Assembly (NCBI RefSeq): GCF_033100395.1
Contig: NZ_JAWLVJ010000016.1
Location: forward strand, 1 to 64,000
DNA: 64,000 nt
Origin: Terasakiella sp033100395
GTDB taxonomy: Bacteria; Pseudomonadota; Alphaproteobacteria; Rhodospirillales; Terasakiellaceae
Direction of reading: 5' to 3'
Shown here: in pieces, positions 36,990 to 47,300 of the stretch
How the letters are laid out: every line of letters starts with the position of its first letter
Numbering within the stretch: the stretch's first letter is position 1
Position numbers and translations under genes: made by a program
Notes under the pieces: generated by a model
What the model saw: the letters and a program-made list of their open reading frames with translations, nothing else
The model's database searches: none
What the model was told of the DNA's origin: nothing

Positions 36990-39175
36990 CAGCTTGTCCC
37001 CTCAGGTTTTGGTTTCGGCTTGGGTTTTGCGAACATTTTGTCCAATACCTCATTCGGTTTGCCCAACATATCGATCTGCCCTTCTTTCAACACCATCAGG
37101 CGATCACACAGCCGCATATGGCTGGGGCGTTGGGTAATCATAATAATCGTTTGCGTGCCACGCGCACGTTCCAGCGCCTCGATAAAGGTGGCTTCATCTT
37201 TTTCATCCATGGAACCGGCCGGTTCATCCAAAATCATCACAGGGGCTTTGCGCAGGAACGCACGACCCAGCGCGATTTTACGCAGGAAACTTTGCGGAAC
37301 CTGAGTTTGCAGACCTTCTTTAAATTCGGTTTCAAACCCGTCTGGCAAAGCCTCAATCGTTTCCAGAATACCTGCCTGACGGCATGCTTTACGGACCTGC
37401 GCAAAAGACGCGGTCGGGTCAGCCAGGGTCAGGTTTTCATAAAGGGTTCCAGGAAATACATGGTTACTTTGCGGCACATAAGCAAGGGTTTGGCGCAATG
37501 TGATCGGGCGTAACTGGCGGATATCAATGTGATCCAGTGTTACCGCACCCGCCTGTGGGCGATAAAGCCCCAGGATCAGTTTTGCTAGCGTGGTTTTACC
37601 CGAACCGGAATTTCCCGTAATTGCCAGCATTTCACCGGGCTTCACCTTAAAGCTCACCCCCAGCATGGCCGGGTTGGCGTCCGCCTTATAACGCATACTG
37701 ACCCGGTTAAATTCAATGGCGCCTTTGTAATCCACAACTGTCTGCGGGGCATCGCCCGGATCCTGTTCCGGCGCGAAACGCAGGATGCTTTTTAACTGGC
37801 GGATGCCATTCTGCATCTGCTCAATGCGGTTGGAGACGTTAAACAGGGCCTGTAACGGCGACAAAATGCGCCAGACCAACATCATGGTGGCAACCAAGGC
37901 CCCCAGACTGATCGTTCCATTCATCACGCCATAAACACCAAAGACCAAGGTCGCAACACCTGCAGCCATCATCAAGGTCTGGGCGATATTCTGAACATTC
38001 CCCTGAAGGCGCGAGACTTGCAGGTTTTCCCAGGCCGCATCACCGGACAAAGCGCGGAAACGTTCTTTCCATCGTTCTTCAGAACAGCGCTGTTTCACCT
38101 GACGCAATTGCCAGAGCATTTCCACCAAAAAGCCATAACGTTTGGTGCGCACCTCACCTGCGGCCTGCGAACGTGCGCGGATTTCCGGCATGATCACCGC
38201 ACCCAAAATGGCATAGATCGCAGCCAGTACCAAAGGTACAACCACCATAGGCCCAGCGATAAACCCAATCACCGCGATAAACAGCAGTACAAACGGCAGA
38301 TCAAGGATGGTATTCGCCAGCGTGCCGGAAAAAATTTCGCGCAATGATTCAAAGCTACGGATACGCGACACCTGCCCACCTACGGGCGCGCGTTCCGTAA
38401 AGATGGGGGACAGATGCAAAATCTGTTCAAACACTTTGGTACCGACAAGATAGTCAAACCTGGCCCCGATATAAGCTTGCTCCTTTGACCTCACGATCCT
38501 GAGGATCAATTCAAAGGCCAGCGCAATCGCAACACCACTTGCTACATAATAGAGTGTTTCTTTTGATTCTTTCGCAATCACCTGATCATAAATCATCATG
38601 ATCGCAAGCGGAATCGTAAGAGCCATCAAGTTAATAAAAAAGCTGATGGCAAAGGACTTCATGATCAACGGTTTGAACTGTAGGAACAGGTTCCGAAACC
38701 ACATGGCGGATCGGTCACCTTCTTCGTTGGCATCACGGTCAATCCGTTCGATCACAAAGAAGGTACCACGTGCACGAATGCTCTCCATCGGCATGGTTCC
38801 ACCAGAAACCGGATCAATCGCCATGATCTCGCCGTCCTGTTCAACCGCGATGTAAACCTTTTTGCCCCGTGTCTGAAAAATACAAGGGCACAGACGCGGT
38901 GACAGTTTGTTCTTCGGTGTATTCACCCGTACCGTTCTAAAACCAAGACGTGACATGATATCGCGGAAATCATGGATAGTCAGGTCTTCTGCTTCGTAAG
39001 GGATCGCATCGATAATACGGTGGGCAGACCCCTTCCAGCCCATTTGTTCCAGCAGTGTCAGCAAGGCTGACAAAATCGGGTCCAGTTCTTCAGCTCCCGT
39101 CCTGTTAAAGGCAGCTTTGCGCCACAGTCGGGCCAGGTTTTTGGGTGGCGGCTGATGGAGAACGACGTCATTCAT
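36989..39175 (-). CDS. Type I secretion ABC protein with C39-like N-terminal domain, degenerate NBD
   Basis: A 728-residue membrane ABC transporter. Residues 1-150 resemble the C39 peptidase-like domain of LapB/HlyB-type pumps, without the catalytic Cys. The membrane domain is at about 165-450. The nucleotide-binding domain keeps Walker A (GNSGSGKTT), the Q-loop (VPQSN) and Walker B with its glutamate (MILDEP). The signature LSGGQ is replaced by VPQSF and the H-loop His by Gln (ITQRPS). The gene overlaps the upstream ABC gene by ATGA and the downstream HlyD gene by TGATG. It probably pairs with the other ABC protein as a heterodimer exporting the RFEW-ended adhesins. Confidence 0.88.
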   Translation of the reverse strand: MNDVVLHQPPPKNLARLWRKAAFNRTGAEELDPILSALLTLLEQMGWKGSAHRIIDAIPYEAEDLTIHDFRDIMSRLGFRTVRVNTPKNKLSPRLCPCIFQTRGKKVYIAVEQDGEIMAIDPVSGGTMPMESIRARGTFFVIERIDRDANEEGDRSAMWFRNLFLQFKPLIMKSFAISFFINLMALTIPLAIMMIYDQVIAKESKETLYYVASGVAIALAFELILRIVRSKEQAYIGARFDYLVGTKVFEQILHLSPIFTERAPVGGQVSRIRSFESLREIFSGTLANTILDLPFVLLFIAVIGFIAGPMVVVPLVLAAIYAILGAVIMPEIRARSQAAGEVRTKRYGFLVEMLWQLRQVKQRCSEERWKERFRALSGDAAWENLQVSRLQGNVQNIAQTLMMAAGVATLVFGVYGVMNGTISLGALVATMMLVWRILSPLQALFNVSNRIEQMQNGIRQLKSILRFAPEQDPGDAPQTVVDYKGAIEFNRVSMRYKADANPAMLGVSFKVKPGEMLAITGNSGSGKTTLAKLILGLYRPQAGAVTLDHIDIRQLRPITLRQTLAYVPQSNHVFPGTLYENLTLADPTASFAQVRKACRQAGILETIEALPDGFETEFKEGLQTQVPQSFLRKIALGRAFLRKAPVMILDEPAGSMDEKDEATFIEALERARGTQTIIMITQRPSHMRLCDRLMVLKEGQIDMLGKPNEVLDKMFAKPKPKPKPEGTS

Positions 39176-40920
39176 GAAGCTTTTGCCCCCTCGGTATTAT
39201 CTTTTTTTGCGTCTGGTTCCGGTGCTTTGGGTTTTGCAGGACCAAAACCTTCCCATTCAATTTGTTTAACAACCCCGTGGGATGCGTCCAGAACCCGATC
39301 AGCGATATTGATCAGCGACGGACGTTCCGTAATCATCAGCACAGTGGCCTCCCCTTTCAGGGTTTCCAGATATTCCCGCAGACGTCTGTCCGCATCACCG
39401 TCAAGGGCGGTATTGGCTTCATCCAACAACAGAATTTTTGGCTTATCGGCAAAGGTCAGTGTCAAGCTCACCATCTGCTGAACCGAACCGGAAAGACCTT
39501 CCGAAGCTGATTCCCCTACGGCCGTTTCCAGCCCCTTTGGCATAGCTGCGATAATTTCGCTCAAACCCAGTCTATCAGCTACTTCAAGGGCAGCAGGCAG
39601 ATGGTCACGGTTCCTGAACTTGGTCAGGTTTTCGCGCAAGGTTCCACGAAACAGCGGCGCATTCTGACGCACATAACCCATTTGGCGACGCAGTTTTCGA
39701 TAACTGATATCGTTTGAATCCACGCCATCAAATTTCATGGACCCTTCGGTCACCGGAATAAAGCCTGCAATGGTTTCAAGCAGGGCAGACTTACCGCCGC
39801 CGACCTGCCCCAGAATGGCAATGATTTCGCCCGATTTAATATGCAGGTCCAGATCTTTAAAGATTGGAAAGCCCGTATTGCTTTGATAAATGGTTGCCTG
39901 TTCGAACCGGATATCACCCGTGATCTCCGGTGTTTTTTCTATATTCTCAGGTGAGTTATTTTCCTGACGGATACCGCCCAGCGCATTCAGACGTTCGTTT
40001 GACAGTTTCAAGGAACGATATTGCACCCAGACCCCGATCATACGGATCAGCGGCTGAATGGCTCGCCCACCCAAAAGCGTACAAGCCATCAGGGAACCAC
40101 CTGTCAAATCCCCATTGATCACGAAGATACTGCCCATCAGAGCAACGGAAATCATGGCGAAGTTACTTAAGATCGCCCCGACCGATTGACCGAGGGATGA
40201 ATAAAAAACCAGACGTTCCATCACATGGGAAACAGGCGCGTGCAGATGCTGATAGTGACGGCACATCAGGGCTTCCATACCCAATCCTTTAACAGAGTGA
40301 ATGCCATTCAGGACCTGAAAGATAAAATTATATCGGTTGTCATCAAGTTCGTTTCTCTCGCGGATAATACGATCCAGGCTGATCCCCAGCCAGATCGCAA
40401 ACAAGGCAGCGATGACACAAACTGCTATTGGCGCATAAACCAACGGACCACCGATTACAAAAATCAAACCGACAAACAAGAAGGCAAAAGGAAGTTCGGT
40501 ATAGCTGACCAGTCCCTGGCCGGACTGATGTTCACGTAAGGCTTCGATGGCGGAATAACGTTCCATCTGCACACCCGGCGGTGTTGTTTCAAAGTCCTGA
40601 ACTTCTGCACCCAAAAAAGCATCACAGGCACGAACGGATGCCGCATGTTCGAAACGCGTCCCAGCCCAAGTCGTCACATAGGTGCGTAAATATCGCAAAC
40701 CGCCATCCAACAACACAACGGTTACAAGGCCCAAGACCATAAAGGTAAATGTATCGGTCGATTGGCTAGGAATAATCCGGTCATAAACCTGCAAAACCAC
40801 CAACGGCAACGCCAATGTCAGAACGTTCAGCGCAAAGGAGGCAAGAACCACATCCATGCGGCTAAAAACGACTCGACTAATCGGTCGGATAAACTTGATC
40901 GGCTTATTATCACTGGCCAT
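39172..40920 (-). CDS. Type I secretion ABC protein (PrtD-like), degenerate NBD
   Basis: A 582-residue membrane ABC transporter without a C39-like domain, counted from ATG 40920 (MASDNK); a TTG at 40944 is in frame. The membrane domain is at about 15-300. The nucleotide-binding domain has Walker A (GQVGGGKSA), the Q-loop (VRQNAPLF) and Walker B with Glu (LLLDEA). The signature reads LSGSV instead of LSGGQ, and the H-loop His is Glu (ITERPS). It is the first gene of a coupled three-gene operon, overlapping the second ABC gene by ATGA. Having two unlike ABC chains with one adaptor is unusual for type I secretion. Confidence 0.88.
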   Translation of the reverse strand: MASDNKPIKFIRPISRVVFSRMDVVLASFALNVLTLALPLVVLQVYDRIIPSQSTDTFTFMVLGLVTVVLLDGGLRYLRTYVTTWAGTRFEHAASVRACDAFLGAEVQDFETTPPGVQMERYSAIEALREHQSGQGLVSYTELPFAFLFVGLIFVIGGPLVYAPIAVCVIAALFAIWLGISLDRIIRERNELDDNRYNFIFQVLNGIHSVKGLGMEALMCRHYQHLHAPVSHVMERLVFYSSLGQSVGAILSNFAMISVALMGSIFVINGDLTGGSLMACTLLGGRAIQPLIRMIGVWVQYRSLKLSNERLNALGGIRQENNSPENIEKTPEITGDIRFEQATIYQSNTGFPIFKDLDLHIKSGEIIAILGQVGGGKSALLETIAGFIPVTEGSMKFDGVDSNDISYRKLRRQMGYVRQNAPLFRGTLRENLTKFRNRDHLPAALEVADRLGLSEIIAAMPKGLETAVGESASEGLSGSVQQMVSLTLTFADKPKILLLDEANTALDGDADRRLREYLETLKGEATVLMITERPSLINIADRVLDASHGVVKQIEWEGFGPAKPKAPEPDAKKDNTEGAKAS

Positions 40921-41051
40921 ATCGACGATCTTTTCTTCTCTCAAAAACAGCTCGAATCACAGAATCCGAACATACACGCGCAGTACTTCAGCATCCTGAC
41001 TCTAGGTGAATTTGGTTAAAAATTTGGTAACAGATTCAGGTGTTTGAATAC

Positions 41052-41062
41052 GGGGTATCCCC
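41052..41062. promoter_or_regulatory. GGGGTATCCCC palindrome in the divergent secretion/adhesin promoter region
   Basis: A perfect 11-bp palindrome 4 bp before the conserved adhesin block and about 130 bp before the ABC operon. It may bind a dimeric regulator for both directions. It is not repeated upstream of the second adhesin. The remaining parts of the 397-nt region between the two starts (40921-41317) are AT-rich and contain no gene. Confidence 0.3.
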
Positions 41063-41066
41063 TAGT

Positions 41067-41133
41067 AATTACGTACATTCCCCTAATACTTTTCATGCGA
41101 AACTGAAAATAAGATTTTTGAATTAATCCTATT
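41067..41133 (+). promoter_or_regulatory. Conserved 67-bp promoter block, copy 1
   Basis: The block begins AATTACGTA, continues with a CC core and TAATACTTTTC, and ends with TAATCCTATT exactly 57 bp from its start. The same elements with identical spacing are at 47775-47841 upstream of the paralogous adhesin; the first 28 positions match at 24. The adhesin ATG is 184 nt beyond the end of the block. A shared activator site plus promoter is inferred. Confidence 0.55.
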
Positions 41134-41317
41134 CACCAACAGCCGTCTTTCTGCTTCCTCACCCCCTATAAATTCATGCTATTTTCTAAGTAATTGAACA
41201 GCTCATCTCAAGTAAAATTGTTGTGAGAAAAAAAGACCGAGAGAACTACGAAACATTACGTAATTCCCATAAATATAAACTGAAGTAACGTTAAAAAACC
41301 CAAGGTTGGAGTTAGCC

Positions 41318-44300
41318 ATGGCGACCGGACAAGGCACAAAAAGCAGCATTGAAATGTTTGACCTTCATTCAGAAAGTGGGGAGCAAACCCTTTCTGAACA
41401 AACAGTTGTCATCAACAAAGTCGATGTTGAAAATGAAACCGATATGGCACTTCAAAACGCCCATATGGGTAGTGAAGATGTGCGTCACAGTCGTGAGACA
41501 CAGTACGTGCGATCCGGCGGTCTGACGGAAGAGAAGAACATTGACGACTTTCAACGTTACAGTGTCAGTGTTGACGAAGATGCCCTTGCTGATGCTGCCG
41601 ACTCGGATAAACTCGCTGCAATTTCCTTCGATCTGGGAGTTGCCGCAACGCAAGGCCAAGACAAACTCGTTTTGCGCGATCTTCCTGACGGCACCAAAAT
41701 CTCACATGGTAAAATTCAGGATGATGGCACGGTTATCGTCTCACCTGAAGAAGCTGAGCAACTGGTCATCCTTGTAGACCCAACCCAAATCGTTGATTTC
41801 CAGATTTTTGTAGATGTGGTTCCTGCTGAAGCACCCGTGCAGGAAGAAGAAGCCGAAGAAGAAACCGTTGAAGTCACCAGCGAAGAGGTCATCGAAGAAG
41901 TCTTCCAGAACACTGGCCCTGAAATTGATGGCGAACTCGCTTTCAGCATGAACGAAGACGGTACCTTCACCATCACAGAAGACGATCTACTGGCAAATGC
42001 CTCTGATGCAGATGGTCATGCTCTGGCAGTGTCAGACCTTGTCGTGAATGACGGGGTCCTTGTTGACAATAACGATGGCACATGGACCTTCACACCGGAT
42101 GAAAACTTCAATGGCGATGTAGAACTTACTTACACTGTCAGCGACGGTTTTGACACCGTTGAAGCCAAAGCCAATATCGAAGTCGCAGCCGTAAATGACG
42201 CTGCCGAAGTATCCGGTGACACAAACTTCACCATGGATGAAGACGGCACCATTACGCTGACGCCTGAACAACTGCTGGCAAATGCATCTGATGTTGAAGG
42301 CGACGACCTTACTGTTTCCAATGTCGCGGCCAATGGCGGCACCATCACAGAAAATGAAAATGGGACCTGGACGTATGAACCTGCAGCCGACTTTAACGGC
42401 AGCATTGATCTGACTTACGATATCTCGGATGGCACAGCCACAACATCCGCAGGCGGTACTATCACCGTCGATGCGGTCAATGACACACTGGAAGTTTCCG
42501 GTTCCACCAGCTTTAATATGAATGAAGATGGCACGTTGACCATCACCGAAGAACAGCTGCTCGCCAATACAACAGATGTAGATGGTGATGATCTGTCCGT
42601 TTCTGGCCTCACCGCAAATGGCGGCACGCTGACTGATAACAATGATGGCACCTGGACGTTTGAACCAACTGAAGAATTTAGCGGCACCATTGATCTTTCC
42701 TATAATGTGTCTGACGGCACCGACACAATTGCAACATCTGGTTCCATCAATGTGGCGGCTGTCAATGATGGTCCAACAGCCGTGGATGACCAAATTCAGG
42801 AAGTGACTTCCACCGCCCTTTCCATGAATGGGGCAACGAAACTGAATGCGACATCCATTGTTGATGATCCGTCCACAGGGGATCAGGTCACCGTTTCTTT
42901 CGATATGAAATGGGATGGCAGCAATTCGGTTATGCCAGGCGGCTTTGATACCTATGACCTTTGGTTCTATGACGGCAAATTCGGATTCAACACCGGGAAT
43001 GGTGACATCTTCGGGATTGCAGATACATCTGATCTTTCGGGTGAATGGCACACCATTACGGCTGTCTTTACCGACGGTGATGTCCATTCCAACAAGCTTT
43101 ATATTGATGGCGTGGAACAGGACCTGTCACAGGTTCGCAATTCCCCCAACAATGGTCGTGCGGATATTTCTGAAGAATTCAACATCGGTGGCTGGGGTCG
43201 TGGCAATGGTTATGAATTTAAAGGCGAGATCGATAATGTCCAACTGCACGACCACGGCCTGACAACAGATGAAGTCAGTGAAGTGGCTACTGGTGGCGTG
43301 GTCGAAAACGGCCTTGTCGCCCATTACGACTTTGAAGGTGACAGCGCCGTTACCGACCAATCCGGCAACGGCAATGACCTGTCCGTTGTGCGCGGTAGTG
43401 TACAAACGGTTGAAGTCAGCCGTGAAATCACCACAACATCAGCTGATGGCGGCATTTCCTTTGACCAGTCTGCGCTCTTGGCAAATGACAGCGACATCGA
43501 AGGCGACAGCTTCACCCTGACGGATATTGTCATTGATGATGCGGACCTTGGTACCGTTTCCCTAAGCGAAAATGGCACCATCACCTATAACCCATCTGAC
43601 AGTATGGATAGCCTGGCACGTGGGGAAACACAGGAAGTTTCCTTCACCTACACCATCACCGATGACGAAGGGGCAGAAAGCACAGCAACGGCAACAATTA
43701 CCGTAACAGGCACCGACGACGCCCCGGTTCTGGTTGATGAAAGCCATACCATTGATGCCGATAATGACGGCACTATCCTCTCGGGCAACGTCCTTGCCAA
43801 TGACAGCGACGTAGACGACGGCAGCAGCTTTACGATCATCGGTGCAGGCATGGAAAAAACACTTGATATGGATGGTTCTTCACAAGTCACCACCACGTCT
43901 ATTGTTGATAGCGCCTCAACTGGTGATCAGGTCACTGTGTCCTTTGACATCAACTGGGATGGAACGAACTCGGTTATGCCGGGTGGCTTTGATACCTACG
44001 ACCTTTGGTTCTACAATGGCAACTTCGGCTTTAACACAGGTAACGGCGATATCTTTGGTATCTCAGATACCTCAGATCTGTCCGATGGTTGGCATACAAT
44101 CACAGCCGTCTTCACCGATGGCGATGTTCATTCCAACAAGCTTTATATTGATGGGGTTGAACAGGACCTGAGTCAGGTTCGCAATTCCCCCAACAACAGC
44201 CGGGCTGACATTACCGAAGAATTCAACCTTGGCGGCTGGGGCCGTGGTAATGGCTATGAATTCAGCGGGGAAATGGATAACGTCCAATTGCATGATCATG

Positions 44301-47300
44301 CTTTAAGCGCGGATGAGGTCGCAGCGGTCAACAACGGCGAAGTAGTCACCGACGGTCTGGTTGCCCATTATGATTTTGAAGGCAACGCGCCGCTGACTGA
44401 TAAATCCGGCAATGGCAATGATGCAACAGTTGGTCATGGCAACCCACAATTTCCCCAGCAAAGCGGGGCTGAAGTTGACGGCACTACGGTGATTGAAGGC
44501 GACTACGGTACCCTGACCATCCAACCCGATGGCAGCTATACATATGACTTGAACGAAAGTGATCCTGACGTTCTCGCCCTTGGCGAAGGTGACAGCGCGA
44601 TTGAAACCTTCAACATCAATGTGGTTGAAAATCAATCCGGTGTGACTGGTACTGAAAAGATCAACATCACCGTCAACGGTACCAACGAAGGCCCCGTTGT
44701 TTCCGAAGCGACAAGCTTTAGCGTGAACAATGACCAGACCATCGTGATCACAGAAGCACAGCTTCTTGAAAATGCATCTGACGTGGATGGCGATACCCTG
44801 ACCATTTCCAACCTGTCGGCAGACGGCGGTACCCTGACTGACAATGGCGATGGCACATGGACCTATGATCCGGTGGATGGCTATGAAGGCAATGTCAATA
44901 TTTCCTATGACGTCAGCGATGGCACAGAAACTGTGGCGGCAAGTGGCGTGATCAACGTTGAACCGGAACAGATCAACACCATCACAGGCACATCACGCAG
45001 TGAAACTTTGCGCGGCACGGCCGATGACGACATGATCATCGCCAACGAAGGCAACGACAATGTACGTGGTGGTGATGGTGCTGACACCATCATCGGTGGC
45101 ACAGGTAACGATAACCTTTATGGCGATGCGGGTGATGATACCTTCCTGGTCAATGAAGGCGACGGCGCAGATGATTTCTATGGCGGCGAAGGTACTGACA
45201 AAGTTATCTCTGAAGATGGCTCTGGCGTGACCATTGATGCGCACTTCCAGACATCAAATTCTATTGAAGAAATTGACGCCAATGGCGGCTCTGTGCGCGG
45301 GGATGCGTCCAGTCAGGTACTGGATTTCTCTGAAACAACTCTGACAGATGTCGACTCCATCGACGGCGGTGCGGGTAATGACCGCATCACAGGTTCAGCA
45401 GCAGATGACACCATCGCAGGCGGCACCGGGAATGACGATCTGTTCGGCGGGGCTGGCGATGATACCTTTGTGGTGAATGACGGTGACGGCGCAGATGATT
45501 TCTTTGGCGGCGAAGGCACAGATAAAGTTGTCTCCGAAGACGGCTCCGGCATCACCATCGATGGCCATATGCGCGAACAGAATTCCATTGAAGAAATGGA
45601 CGCCAATGGCGGCGCGATCAATGGCGATGCTTCCAGTCAAATCCTTGATTTCACCAACACCACCTTGACGGATGTCGATTCCATCGATGGTGGTGCGGGT
45701 AACGATCGCATTTACGGTGCAGCCAGCGATGATACCATCGTCGGTGGCACAGGCAATGATGACCTTTATGGTAATGCAGGTAACGACACCTTCCTGGTAA
45801 AAGAAGGTGATGGTGCAGATGACTTCTTCGGTGGCGACGGCACTGACAAAGTAGTTTCCACCGATGGATCCGGCGTCACAATCGACGGCCATATCCGTGA
45901 ACAAAATTCAATTGAAGAAATCGATGCCAATGGCGGGGCGGTTCGTGGTGATGCCTCTAGCCAGATTATGGACTTCACCAACACCACCCTGACAGATGTC
46001 GACTCTATTGATGGTGGCGCAGGTAATGACCGAATTTATGGCTCAGACGGCGATGACATCATCGTTGGTGGCACTGGCAACGACGACCTTTATGGCGGTG
46101 GCGGTGACGACACCTTCCTGATCAACGAAGGCGACGGCGTCAATGACTTCTTCGGTGGCGAAGGCACTGATAAAGTCATCTCCGAAGACGGTCATGGCGT
46201 TGATATTGATGGTCACTTCCAGGCCACAAACTCTATCGAAGAAATTGACGCAGGCGGTAATTCCGTTCGCGGGGATGCCTCAAGTCAGGTTATGGATTTC
46301 TCTGAAACCACTTTGACAGATGTGACATCCATTGACGGTGGCGCAGGCAATGACCGCATCACAGGCTCAACGGCTGATGACACCATTGTCGGCGGAACAG
46401 GTAACGATGATCTTTATGGCAATGCAGGCAACGACACCTTCCTGGTTAAAGAAGGGGATGGCGCTGATGATTTCTTCGGTGGCGAAGGCGTTGATAAAGT
46501 TGTCTCCACTGACGGGTCCGGCGTCACAATCGACGGGCATATCCGCGAACAGAACTCCATTGAAGAAATTGATGCCAACGGCGGGGGCATCAGCGGTGAT
46601 GCGTCCAGCCAGATTATGGACTTCACCAATACAACCCTGACAGACGTTGACTCTATTGATGGCGGGGCAGGCAACGATCGCATTTACGGCTCTGCATCTG
46701 ATGATACCATCATCGGCGGCACAGGCAATGATGATCTTTATGGCGGGGACGGCAACGACACCTTCCTGGTGAAAGACGGCGACGGTGTCGATGACTTCTT
46801 CGGCGGTGACGGAACAGATAAAGTCGTTTCCACCGATGGCTCCAGCATCAATATCGATGGTCATTTCAGAACCACCAATTCCATAGAAGAAATTGACGCG
46901 GGCGGCAATTCCGTCAGCGGCGATGCTTCCAGTCAAATCCTGGACTTTTCTGAAACCACCCTCACCGATGTGACATCTATCGATGGTGGCGCAGGCAATG
47001 ACCGCATCACAGGTACCGACGGGGATGACACCATTGTCGGCGGCACAGGCAATGACGACCTTTATGGTGGGGCAGGCAATGACACCTTCCTTGTAAATGA
47101 AGGAGACGGTGTTGACGATTTCTTTGGTGGCGAAGGCACGGACAAGGTTATTTCCGAAGATGGCTCCGGCGTTAATATCGACGGCCATTTCCGCACTTCA
47201 AACTCCATTGAAGAAATTGATGCCAACGGCGGCAACGTCTCTGGTGATGCTTCCAGCCAGATCATGGATTTCTCTGAAACCACCCTCACCGATGTCGCAG

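Noticed and set aside
40921..41317. A small gene or RNA in the divergent region between secretion and adhesin genes
   Set aside because: Frames are short and AT-rich with no ribosome sites; only the conserved promoter block and a palindrome stand out.
42032..43087. A 351-residue open frame on the minus strand inside adhesin 1
   Set aside because: It is the antisense shadow of biased, repetitive adhesin codons; Cys/Ile/Gly-rich, with no ribosome site or family features. The same applies to 46367-47188 and 52484-53215.
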